A stretch of DNA of 31,133 bases from CAZQRW01 sp964596115 (GTDB lineage Bacteria > Hydrothermota > UBA3072 > B12-G15): assembly GCA_964596115.1 (NCBI GenBank), contig CAZQRW010000023.1:1-31133 (forward strand), in the 5' to 3' direction. The position numbers and the translations under genes are program-made. Of this stretch, positions 16,065-22,957 are shown piece after piece; within the stretch, counting starts at the first letter, position 1; each line of letters opens with the position of its first letter. The notes beneath the pieces are model-generated. The model saw only the letters and a list, made by a program, of their open reading frames with translations, was not told where the DNA came from and ran no database searches.

Positions 16065-16834
16065 ACATTGCCATCTCTTCTACATTGAACAAATCCGGCT
16101 CTATATATGATCTCATTGATTCCCTGGAAGATTCAAGCATAAATAAAATTGAGATAAGGTGTGAATCGGGACATATCAATTATGATGATGTAGATGAGAT
16201 AAAAAGACTTAAAGGATATCTCAAAAAGAGAGAAATGATTCCTCTCTCCATCCATCCACCAAGCTGGATAAATACAGGGGATGGTGATGAGTGGAACAGA
16301 ATTCGTTCAGTAAGAGAGGTAGAAAAGTGCATACTCATCGCTCAGAAAATAGAGGCAAAGAGTATTATTCTTCACCCATCGGAATCTCTCAATAATGTTG
16401 AGCTTGTAAAAAAAAGCCTTAGAGAAATTAAAGGTTTTTCGGCTGAATATGGCGTTGAAATACTCATTGAGAATACCTTCCCTGGTAAGTATGGTTCAGA
16501 TTTAGAAGATATAAAAGAGCTTTCCTCAGAATTTGGTGTGGGTGTATGTTTTGACACATCCCATTATTTTTCAAATAATAGGATATATGAAGATATTCCT
16601 GCTATAACAGGATTGACGGAAGAGATACATATCTCGGACTCTAATATGAATGGTAAGGACGACCATCTTCTGCCTGGTGAAGGAAAAATTGATTGGGAGA
16701 GAATTTTTGATATTTTTAATATTCGAGACGTTGATATTGTCTTCGAACTTATGCCTGTAAAAGATTTAAAACAAGGGATAAAAAGGGTTGAGGAGGTGAT
16801 AGAAAAATGGTCAAAAAATGGTTTCCTCCATTAG
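16061..16834 (+). CDS. Xylose-isomerase-like TIM barrel protein
   Basis: 257 residues of the sugar phosphate isomerase/epimerase, AP-endonuclease-2-like family. Recognisable strands and metal-site segments are IILHPSE, ILIENTFPG, VCFDTSHYF, EIHISDS and LLPGEGKIDWERIF. Glu, Asp and His residues in these loops would bind a divalent metal. The substrate cannot be read from the sequence; epimerase, isomerase and endonuclease activities all occur in the family. It overlaps mrp by 4 nt and the lipoprotein gene by 28 nt, so it is co-translated with metal-handling genes. Confidence 0.8.
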   Translation: MNIAISSTLNKSGSIYDLIDSLEDSSINKIEIRCESGHINYDDVDEIKRLKGYLKKREMIPLSIHPPSWINTGDGDEWNRIRSVREVEKCILIAQKIEAKSIILHPSESLNNVELVKKSLREIKGFSAEYGVEILIENTFPGKYGSDLEDIKELSSEFGVGVCFDTSHYFSNNRIYEDIPAITGLTEEIHISDSNMNGKDDHLLPGEGKIDWERIFDIFNIRDVDIVFELMPVKDLKQGIKRVEEVIEKWSKNGFLH

Positions 16835-17622
16835 TTTTTTTTATTGTTTTTTCAGCCTGCGCCAATAGTAAGAAAATAGAAGTGGTTACCAGTATATCAG
16901 TTTCTGCATCTATTGTCAAAGAGGTTGGTGGAAATAGGGTGGAGTGTATAAGCCTGGTTACAGGGGCTGAGAATCCTCATACATTTAGTTTAAAGCCAAG
17001 GGATTTAAAGAAGATTACTGCATCTGATGTTATATTTACGATTGGCTTTCATATGGATGATTGGTTACCACAAGATGGGAGTAAAAAGAGTATTCCACTT
17101 TACGATGAAAAAACGAAAATAATTGACAATAATCCCCATTACTGGCTTGATCCAGATAATGGGATTGAGATGGCGCGTATAATTAAAAACAATCTAAGTA
17201 AAATTGCTCCCTGGGATTCCACCTACTTCAAGCGAAAATTTCAGGTTTTTGTTGATAGAATTAGTAATATTAAGCCACCTGATATATTAAAGGGTAAGGA
17301 GGTCATATCCATATTTCCTGCATTTGATTATTTATTTTCTTTTCTCGATATTAATGATACTATGGTTGTACTTGATACGCCGGGGAAAAGACCGTCACCA
17401 AAGAGAATTATAGATGCCATTAATTTAATAAAAAAAGAGAATATCGAGGTTATTATTACAGCCCCCTTTTCTGATTATGGTATTACAGAAACGATTGTAA
17501 AAGAAACGGGTGCAAAGGTTGTCACACTTATTCCATTGACAGGACTTGAAGAGAATATCAACGATTATATATCGTTGTTAAGGGAAGATATATCGAGGCT
17601 TGAGGATGGATTCATTAATTGA
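16807..17622 (+). CDS. ZnuA-like metal-binding lipoprotein of an ABC transporter
   Basis: 271 residues. Signal peptide with lipobox FSAC places the mature N-terminus at lipidated Cys18. The cluster A-I (ZnuA/TroA) fold is marked by ENPHTFSLKP (His58) and NPHYWLDPDN (His111). In the place where the third histidine normally sits before AF.YL, the sequence is SIFPAFDYL, with Phe170 instead of His. The fourth ligand region (TAPFSDYGITETIVKETGAKVV) is recognisable. It should capture Zn, Mn or Fe outside the inner membrane for the ABC proteins encoded next, with a changed coordination sphere. Start ATG at 16807 has GGAGG upstream within the TIM-barrel gene. Confidence 0.88.
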   Translation: MVKKWFPPLVFFIVFSACANSKKIEVVTSISVSASIVKEVGGNRVECISLVTGAENPHTFSLKPRDLKKITASDVIFTIGFHMDDWLPQDGSKKSIPLYDEKTKIIDNNPHYWLDPDNGIEMARIIKNNLSKIAPWDSTYFKRKFQVFVDRISNIKPPDILKGKEVISIFPAFDYLFSFLDINDTMVVLDTPGKRPSPKRIIDAINLIKKENIEVIITAPFSDYGITETIVKETGAKVVTLIPLTGLEENINDYISLLREDISRLEDGFIN

Positions 17623-18376
17623 GATCAAGGATGTTACAGCGGGGTATGGTAGAAAGGTTGCAATAGAAAATATAACACTTTCAATAAAAAAAGAAGAATT
17701 TGTTGGGATTATTGGGCCAAACGGATCAGGGAAAACGACCCTCTTAAAGGTAATAATGGGCACCTTAAAACCCTTCAAAGGAAGCGTTTCTGTACTTGGA
17801 ACCAGCCCAGAGAAGATTCTTAAAAAAATTGGCTTTGTTCCTCAATTTTTTAATGATGATCCATTTCAACCATTTATCACACTTGAAGTTGTCTTATTTG
17901 GACTTTATCCTGTCCTGGGACCATTCAAAAGAGTAAGAAAAAAAGAGACCGAAATGTGTATGGAGGCATTGAGGCAGGTAGGTATGGAAGAGATGGCTCG
18001 GGAACCATTTGGTCATCTTTCTGGTGGCCAGATGAGGCGGGTAATGATAGCAAGGGCAATTGTCAGTAAACCTGAAATATTAATACTGGATGAACCTACA
18101 TCTGGGCTTGATGTTGAATCTCAAAGAAGAGTTATATCGCTTTTAGCTGAATTGCAAGACAGGCTTCACCTTACCGTATTACTCGTTACACATAATATAA
18201 ATCAGGTTGTGCAGTATATTTCAACGGTCATCTATATAAAGAGAAAATTATATGCTGTAGGAAAACCAGAGAAGGTTCTGTCGAAGAAGGTTTTGAGCAG
18301 TCTTTATGGAGCGAATGTTGATATATTCAAGAGAAAGGGTCAGATCTGTGTAATGATTGAAGATACCCATGCCTGA
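17606..18376 (+). CDS. Metal ABC transporter ATP-binding protein
   Basis: About 256 residues. Walker A GPNGSGKTT, Q-loop FVPQFF, ABC signature LSGGQMRR, Walker B ILILDEPTSGLD and H-loop VTHN are all intact. It belongs to the ZnuC/MntB class by sequence style and neighbours. I prefer ATG 17606 (GAGG 7 nt upstream) over a TTG at 17600. It overlaps the binding-protein gene by 17 nt. Confidence 0.93.
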   Translation: MDSLIEIKDVTAGYGRKVAIENITLSIKKEEFVGIIGPNGSGKTTLLKVIMGTLKPFKGSVSVLGTSPEKILKKIGFVPQFFNDDPFQPFITLEVVLFGLYPVLGPFKRVRKKETEMCMEALRQVGMEEMAREPFGHLSGGQMRRVMIARAIVSKPEILILDEPTSGLDVESQRRVISLLAELQDRLHLTVLLVTHNINQVVQYISTVIYIKRKLYAVGKPEKVLSKKVLSSLYGANVDIFKRKGQICVMIEDTHA

Positions 18377-19181
18377 AATACTCCAATTTGCCTTTATGAA
18401 AAATGCATTATTTGCATCATTAATTGTAGGTATAATTTGTTCTCTGGCAGGGGTTGTCGTTATATTAAAAGGGCTATCATTTATGGGTGGAGGGATTGCC
18501 CACGCATCCTTTGCAGGTGTGATGCTTGCCCTTCTTATCGGTTCTGACCCTTTTCTTTTTTCTCTTGCATTTTCAGTCATTGCAGCACTCCTCATTGGAT
18601 ATACAGGTAGAAAAGGGGGATTTAAACTCGACACACCCATAGGAATAATGTATTCCTTTACTATGGCTCTTGCAATATTGTTTATTGGCCTTATGAAGAG
18701 ATACGATGCAAGAGTAATGAATTTTCTTTTTGGAAGTGTCCTTTCTGTTTCACCAAAAGATCTTTGGTTACTTTTGATTAATGGAGTCATAATGATTCTA
18801 TTCTTTTCATTTTTTTATAAAGAGTTAAAATTTACTATTTTTGATGAAGAGCTCGCCAGTGTATCCGGTATTCCATCTGCATTCATTTCTTATCTATTTC
18901 TTACCCTGCTCGCCCTTACTATTTCTACATCGCTTAAATCAGTTGGTGTAATTCTTGTTTTTGCAATGATTGTAACACCTGCAGCAGCTGCATATGAACT
19001 AACACACAGATTTGGTGTTATGGTTATTTTTAGTGTATTGTTTGGTATTATTGCATCTGTTTCGGGATTATTTATTTCTTATTATCTCAACGTTCCTTCA
19101 GGTGCAACCATTGTACTGGTGATCACATTTATTTTTATAATAACAATGGTCGTATCGCCTAAAAGAAGAAGGGCAGGTTGA
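18369..19181 (+). CDS. Metal ABC transporter permease (ABC-3 family)
   Basis: About 270 residues, with eight or so hydrophobic segments spread through the chain. The family signature region GVVVILKGLSFMGGGIAHASFAGV is near the N-terminus, and SVGVILVFAMIVTPAAAAYEL is near the C-terminus. It is the membrane channel of the ZnuABC-like system encoded by the two genes upstream. ATG 18369 gives the ATGCCTGA overlap with the ATPase stop; a TTG at 18357 in the same frame is less likely. Confidence 0.92.
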   Translation: MPEILQFAFMKNALFASLIVGIICSLAGVVVILKGLSFMGGGIAHASFAGVMLALLIGSDPFLFSLAFSVIAALLIGYTGRKGGFKLDTPIGIMYSFTMALAILFIGLMKRYDARVMNFLFGSVLSVSPKDLWLLLINGVIMILFFSFFYKELKFTIFDEELASVSGIPSAFISYLFLTLLALTISTSLKSVGVILVFAMIVTPAAAAYELTHRFGVMVIFSVLFGIIASVSGLFISYYLNVPSGATIVLVITFIFIITMVVSPKRRRAG

Positions 19182-20209
19182 AAGAATTATATATATATCC
19201 CTCAGATGGTTACTATAATTTGAATAAAAAGATTGGTGATTTGATCGAGGCTTCAGGAGGGCTTAAAATAAAAAGCGGTGATAAGGTTCTGCTTAAGCCA
19301 AATCTAATAGCAGGTAAACCTATTGCAATAACGCATCCTTTGTTTGTAAGGGCGGTTGCTGAAATCATTGAGGATTATGGCGGAAAAGTGGAGATAGCTG
19401 ACAGCCCGGGTTCGGGAGAGGATATCGATTCTTTTATAAGTGCAGGATATGGAGGATTTTCCTACCCCTTCTATAAATTTGACGATTTTGGTGTTATTAA
19501 TATAAATGGCTTCCCTATAACTGAAAAAATAAATGAGTATGATTTTATAATAAACCTGCCGAAGTTAAAAACACACCTTTTGACTGTCCTAACATTGGGG
19601 GTAAAGAACCTCTTTGGTTTTATCCCTGGAAGACCAAAGAAAAACTATCATATTGAATATCCAGATGGTTATAGCTTTAGTGAGATGCTTTTCTCACTTT
19701 ATAGGAGTGTCAAGACCGACGTTACTATTCTTGATGGAATAGTAGGAATGGAAGGAGATGGACCTACAAATGGAACAAAGGTGAAGATAGGAATAATTGC
19801 ACTTGCGAGGGACCCGATGGTTATTGATTATGGTATAAGCGAAATCTTTAAAATTGAAAATTTTCCTTTGAGGAATATATACGAAGAGCATTTTGGTAAA
19901 ATGGATATAGAGATAATAGGTGATATACCTGATATTCCTGAAATAAAACTGCCTTCATCAAGAATATCAAGGATGCCACGTATTGGTAAAATCAGGAGAC
20001 TCCTTATCCATAAAAAACCAATACCTATTAGGAAGAATTGCACGCTTTGTCGCAGCTGCGAAGTGAATTGTCCAACAAAGGCTATTTCCATTGAGTATGG
20101 AAATATTTATATTAATTATAAAAGGTGTATAGAATGTTATACCTGCCTTGAGGTATGTGCATTTAATGCCTTAAAGGTAAAGAAATTTATTGGGTTTCGG
20201 GTTCGATAG
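19178..20209 (+). CDS. DUF362 protein with C-terminal 2[4Fe-4S] ferredoxin domain
   Basis: 343 residues. The DUF362 domain (about 1-245) has the family features KVLLKPNLIAG, KVEIADSPGSG and INLPKLKTHLLTVLTLGVKNLFG. The last 60 residues hold two clusters, CTLCRSCEVNCP and CIECYTCLEVC. Proteins of this kind are seen near redox and Fe-S genes, but the reaction is unknown. The start is TTG at 19178, overlapping the permease stop as TTGA. It is last in the mrp operon and is followed by a strong hairpin. Confidence 0.85.
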   Translation: MKELYIYPSDGYYNLNKKIGDLIEASGGLKIKSGDKVLLKPNLIAGKPIAITHPLFVRAVAEIIEDYGGKVEIADSPGSGEDIDSFISAGYGGFSYPFYKFDDFGVININGFPITEKINEYDFIINLPKLKTHLLTVLTLGVKNLFGFIPGRPKKNYHIEYPDGYSFSEMLFSLYRSVKTDVTILDGIVGMEGDGPTNGTKVKIGIIALARDPMVIDYGISEIFKIENFPLRNIYEEHFGKMDIEIIGDIPDIPEIKLPSSRISRMPRIGKIRRLLIHKKPIPIRKNCTLCRSCEVNCPTKAISIEYGNIYINYKRCIECYTCLEVCAFNALKVKKFIGFRVR

Positions 20210-20237
20210 AGTGAGAAATTTCAAGTTGAAATCTTAA

Positions 20238-20260
20238 TAGGGGTGGATAATCCACCCCTA
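20238..20260. terminator. Bidirectional terminator hairpin
   Basis: TAGGGGTGGA-TAA-TCCACCCCTA is a perfect 10-bp stem with a 3-nt loop between convergent genes. T-rich sequence follows on the plus strand, and on the minus strand the hairpin is followed by TTAAGATTTCAAC. It probably ends both the mrp operon and the DUF6249-like gene. Confidence 0.8.
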
Positions 20261-20270
20261 TCTGTATTTG

Positions 20271-20624
20271 TTACTCTGCTTTTCTTTTTATAGCATAAAA
20301 AACAACGAGGGCAATGCCTACAAAAAATACTATAATTCCACTGGCATAAAAGGCATAACCTGCATCTTCGTCGATCAACTGCATCATAAGACCACCAATT
20401 CCAAGACCTGCACCGATGGCAAGGGAAAGAAGACCCCTTCTTAAGTAGTCCATAGCACCAAGTGGAGGCCTTACTGGCTCTGGTGGAATTTCTACTCCTT
20501 TTTCTATTGCCTTTATCCTCTCCTGCCTCTTTACCTGTTCTTTTTTGTACCCGAAGTAAAGGGCAAAGATGGGTATCAACAATGCAACGATTGGGATAAA
20601 AACACCAACAACATCTGCTCCCAT
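20271..20624 (-). CDS. Small membrane protein, DUF6249-like
   Basis: 117 residues with three membrane segments (about 6-25, 63-83, 90-111). A charged cytoplasmic loop contains RQERIKAIEKGVEIPPEP (33-50), a pattern like the 'ER..aiEKG' motif of DUF6249-type proteins, which often sit beside ECF sigma factors. Function unknown. The ATG at 20624 follows AAAAAGGAGG at the very end of the 38-codon gene upstream, so the two are translated from one mRNA. The likely promoter is the ECF-type site at 20766-20791. Confidence 0.8.
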   Translation of the reverse strand: MGADVVGVFIPIVALLIPIFALYFGYKKEQVKRQERIKAIEKGVEIPPEPVRPPLGAMDYLRRGLLSLAIGAGLGIGGLMMQLIDEDAGYAFYASGIIVFFVGIALVVFYAIKRKAE

Positions 20625-20626
20625 AC

Positions 20627-20743
20627 CTACCTCCTTTTTAGGTTTTTGAATTCTCTTTCGATAAATACGGTTTTAAAGCTTAAATCTATAGATGGTTGAT
20701 ACTTCTTTCTATACTTTTTAAATCGTTTGCCCAGTTTTATCAT
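20627..20743 (-). CDS. Short basic peptide gene (38 residues)
   Basis: ATG at 20743 is preceded by AAGGAGG with ideal spacing. The frame encodes 38 residues, beginning MIKLGKRFKKYRKKYQPSID and ending in KNLKRR, and stops with TAG 2 nt before the DUF6249-like ATG. Fourteen of 38 residues are Lys or Arg and there is no hydrophobic segment. Its last codons double as the ribosome site of the next gene, so it may also be a leader controlling translation. It lies directly downstream of an ECF-type promoter. Not a family I recognise; binding to RNA, DNA or membrane surface are possible guesses. Confidence 0.7.
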   Translation of the reverse strand: MIKLGKRFKKYRKKYQPSIDLSFKTVFIEREFKNLKRR

Positions 20744-20765
20744 TTTACACCTCCTTTTTATGTGT

Positions 20766-20791
20766 GACGTAAAAGAAACAAATTTGTTTCA
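20766..20791 (-). promoter_or_regulatory. ECF-type promoter of the small peptide/DUF6249 operon
   Basis: Minus strand TGAAAC (20791-20786), 16-nt spacer, then CGTCACAC starting at 20769. This is the known -35/-10 layout of sigma-W-like ECF promoters (TGAAAC-N16-CGTA). The start near 20760 gives a 17-nt leader with AAGGAGG. It matches the promoter before the sigma gene. Confidence 0.7.
20775..20790. repeat. 16-bp perfect palindrome overlapping the ECF promoter
   Basis: GAAACAAATTTGTTTC is fully symmetric and covers most of the -35 element and the spacer of the minus-strand promoter. It could be an operator, or the symmetry may come from the -35 box plus an A/T tract. Confidence 0.5.
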
Positions 20792-21036
20792 CTTTAACTT
20801 TAGAGATATTTTTTATTTCCCATTAATATATAGACAAGAGTAAGCCTTCGGATGTATGGATATAAAAATAAAAGGTATTGGGCTTGAGTTTACATAAAAT
20901 CATTACGGGGGCTAAATTTAACGAAGGAAAGAATTTCTTTGGAAAGTGCAAAGAGATTGGGTTATATTTTTATAATAATTTATAATAATTACATATGCTG
21001 AAATAATGGTTGAAATATATTTTATATCCTGTAAAC

Positions 21037-21066
21037 TGAAACAAATGTGACATTTTTGCATCAAAC
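21037..21066 (+). promoter_or_regulatory. ECF-type promoter of the sigma factor gene (autoregulation)
   Basis: TGAAAC (21037-21042), 16-nt spacer, then CATCAAAC (21059-21066). Its -35 element and spacer length are identical to those of the divergent promoter, and its -10 differs from CGTCACAC at two positions. The start near 21069 leaves a leader of about 12 nt before ATG 21081. Confidence 0.65.
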
Positions 21067-21080
21067 AAAATGAGAGATGA

Positions 21081-21620
21081 ATGGAAATAGACATTAAAAA
21101 ATTAAAAGCAAAATCGGAGGATGAATTTGAAAAATTTTATCAATTATATATCAACAGAATATACACCATTATCTATCGTATCGTTAAGGACGAAGCAGAT
21201 GCGGAGGATCTCACTATGGAGGTAATGATGAAGGTTTATGATAAGATAGATAGTTTTCGAGGCGAAGCAAGACTATCAACCTGGGTATACAGGATTGCAT
21301 ATAACCATTCATTGGGGTTTCTTCGAAAAAAGAAGCCCGTTGAATCGCTCAAAGAATACGATAAATCCATTGATGAACCCCATTTACTTCAGATTGAGAG
21401 GGAAGAGATTAGTAATCTTTTGAGGGTAAAGTTAATGGAGCTGCCTGAAAAACAACGGATTGCACTTACACTTTTTTATTATGAAGAACTTTCATATAAA
21501 GAAATATCGTATACAATGGGGGTTGACATAGGAGCTGTAAAAAACTATATACATAGAGGAAAAGAAAACTTAAAAAATATTCTGGATAAAGTACAGGAAG
21601 GAGCAAAGGATGGATTTTGA
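21081..21620 (+). CDS. ECF-family RNA polymerase sigma factor
   Basis: 179 residues. Region 2 (about 10-80) has FYQLYINRIYTIIYRIVKDEADAEDLTMEVMMKVY and the -10-reading FRGEARLSTWVYRIAYN segment. Region 4 (about 120-172) has LPEKQRIALTLFYYEELSYKEISYTMGVDIGAVKNYIHRGKENL, the helix-turn-helix that reads the -35 element. Start ATG 21081 has GAGAG upstream. It overlaps the putative anti-sigma gene by 11 nt. The matching ECF promoters before it and before the divergent operon suggest it drives itself and that operon, probably in response to cell-envelope stress (inference). Confidence 0.93.
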   Translation: MEIDIKKLKAKSEDEFEKFYQLYINRIYTIIYRIVKDEADAEDLTMEVMMKVYDKIDSFRGEARLSTWVYRIAYNHSLGFLRKKKPVESLKEYDKSIDEPHLLQIEREEISNLLRVKLMELPEKQRIALTLFYYEELSYKEISYTMGVDIGAVKNYIHRGKENLKNILDKVQEGAKDGF

Positions 21621-21981
21621 TAAGATGATGAGGAAAATAGCAATAGAAGAGGCACCCAGGGACCTTGTTAAAAGATGGAAGATCGAGTTGAGTATGAGAC
21701 AGACAGCTGCACAAAGAAACTGGAATTGGTTATATATAGTTGCTCCTCTTCTTTTAGCAGGAATTTTCTTTGGATTGTACTTTTTCAACATCAGAATACC
21801 ATGGAGGATAGAAACGTCAGATTTTGCTCAATTTTTTAATGCAATACATTTCGTGCTTTCTTCATATGAGTCCTTTGTCATTTCCTCCCATTTTCTCATC
21901 GGTTCTATTATCTTCTCTGTCATCGTAGCGTCACTCTCCTTGATCTGGTACTATATAAGATATAGTGAAATAAAATTCTGA
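21610..21981 (+). CDS. Putative membrane anti-sigma factor
   Basis: 123 residues. A cytoplasmic N-terminal stretch of about 42 residues (MDFDKMMRKIAIEEAPRDLV, then KRWKIELSMRQTAAQR) is followed by a membrane segment (about 44-61), an outside loop of about 30 residues, and a second membrane segment (about 94-114). No zinc anti-sigma motif (HxxxCxxC) is present. The role is inferred from the 11-nt overlap with the sigma gene and from topology, which fits a two-pass anti-sigma. AAGGAG lies 6 nt before ATG 21610. Confidence 0.65.
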   Translation: MDFDKMMRKIAIEEAPRDLVKRWKIELSMRQTAAQRNWNWLYIVAPLLLAGIFFGLYFFNIRIPWRIETSDFAQFFNAIHFVLSSYESFVISSHFLIGSIIFSVIVASLSLIWYYIRYSEIKF

Positions 21982-22077
21982 ATCTCCTTTTAAAAATAGA
22001 TACAAGATTGTAAAATGAAAATTGAGAAGGTGGTAGACCCCCTGTTCCAATGGAAAATATTATACGGAAATAATCTC

Positions 22078-22104
22078 TTGACATCCAATAAAAAAACCCA
22101 TAAT
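22078..22104 (+). promoter_or_regulatory. Vegetative promoter of the membrane protein at 22146
   Basis: TTGACA (22078-22083), a 15-nt spacer and CATAAT (22099-22104). The start near 22111 gives a 35-nt leader containing CAGGAGG. Confidence 0.5.
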
Positions 22105-22145
22105 TTGTATCAAGAAAGAATAAATTTAATCCTCAGGAGGTAATT

Positions 22146-22670
22146 ATGTTTATTTTTAAAAATACTTCCTTACTGTTTATTGAATTAATCATTTTTAATC
22201 TCGCCTTTGCCCCGAATCTATATGGAAAGGACTATGCTAAAAAGGAGAAAAACGCACTTAGAACTGCGATAATACTTGGTGGGGTGGGTGGTCTTGTCGC
22301 ATCCTATGGGTATAGAGATATAAACAGTCTCAAGGCACTTATCCCGCTTTCACTAATAGACATATCCACATTTTCTATTGCCAATTATTATTTTACAAAG
22401 ACCCTGATAGACAGGAAGATTTCCTTCCCAAGGTCAATACTTTACGGAGCAGGGGCAGGTTTAGTAGCAGGCGCTATTGTTGGTATTCTTACTTTTACAC
22501 CCCATATGACAGTAGGCTGGGCAATGAATACGGTATCTACCGGAAGGCTTGATGCCTGGTACGAAATTGTAGGGATGTCAATGCTTGCAGGCGCATTCTG
22601 GGGAGGACTGTCAGGCCTTGCTATAGGGGTCTTTGAAGCCCCCATATTTTCAATCGTTTTAAAATTTTGA
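22146..22670 (+). CDS. Unknown Gly-rich integral membrane protein
   Basis: 174 residues, not assigned to a family. A hydrophobic N-terminus (about 7-24) may be a signal anchor. Further hydrophobic stretches lie near 40-57, 66-84, 98-118 and 140-168, with many Gly-Ala steps (ILGGVGGLVASYG, YGAGAGLVAGAIVG, MSMLAGAFWGGLSGLAIG), typical of tightly packed helices. CAGGAGG is spaced 5 nt from ATG 22146. It has its own vegetative promoter, so it need not belong to the ECF locus. Confidence 0.7.
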   Translation: MFIFKNTSLLFIELIIFNLAFAPNLYGKDYAKKEKNALRTAIILGGVGGLVASYGYRDINSLKALIPLSLIDISTFSIANYYFTKTLIDRKISFPRSILYGAGAGLVAGAIVGILTFTPHMTVGWAMNTVSTGRLDAWYEIVGMSMLAGAFWGGLSGLAIGVFEAPIFSIVLKF

Positions 22671-22957
22671 TCCGTGCTTTCGAAAAAAAGTTTTTCTAAC
22701 AAAATAACCTCCGAATACATTATGTAGTCAATTATTAGGTCTATAATTTGCCTCATTAAGTTTCGAAATGGGGAAAGTGCTTTTGTAGGAGGTACTTAAA
22801 TCAAAAATTTTATCCTCATTTACTCTTCATATTTCTATATTTTTTCTGTTAGGTTGCTTACTTGACAGGAAGATTTATTTATATTATTTTGAGTTAGTCT
22901 AAAGGATGTTCATTTTTGTTATGTAAATCTTTTTAATAATAACAAAAGGAGGTTACA
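22671..22957. other. Intergenic region before pruA
   Basis: 287 bp with no gene. It contains a GG-N10-GC element at 22738-22751 (TTAGG...TTTGC), with the exact spacing of sigma-54 -24/-12 promoters. It also contains a TTGACA at 22862-22867 with TATTAT 14 nt later, a short spacer. A strong AGGAGG near 22787-22792 is not followed by an ATG. The AAAGGAGG that serves pruA is next to its ATG. Confidence 0.45.
22738..22751 (+). promoter_or_regulatory. Candidate sigma-54 promoter upstream of pruA
   Basis: GG (22738-22739), exactly 10 nt, then GC (22750-22751), with TTT before the GC as in TTGC -12 boxes. The -24 side (AGGTC rather than TGGCAC) is poor. The window encodes a sigma-54 activator, and P5C dehydrogenase genes are sigma-54 controlled in Bacillus (RocR/SigL). 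The distance to the ATG is about 200 nt, so this is tentative. Confidence 0.3.

Larger units (their letters stand above)
20744..21080. other. Divergent regulatory region of the ECF locus
   Basis: 337 bp without a gene. It holds the two ECF-type promoters described separately, a 16-bp palindrome at 20775-20790, and a tandem repeat of TATAATAATT (20971-20990). A possible housekeeping promoter for the sigma gene is TTGGGT (20957-20962), an 18-nt spacer and TATAAT (20981-20986), which would leave a leader of roughly 88 nt. I see no further open frame with a credible ribosome site. Confidence 0.55.

Noticed and set aside
20971..20990. Tandem TATAATAATT repeat
   Set aside because: Only two 10-bp copies in an A/T-rich region; probably promoter-like sequence, not a repeat family or array.
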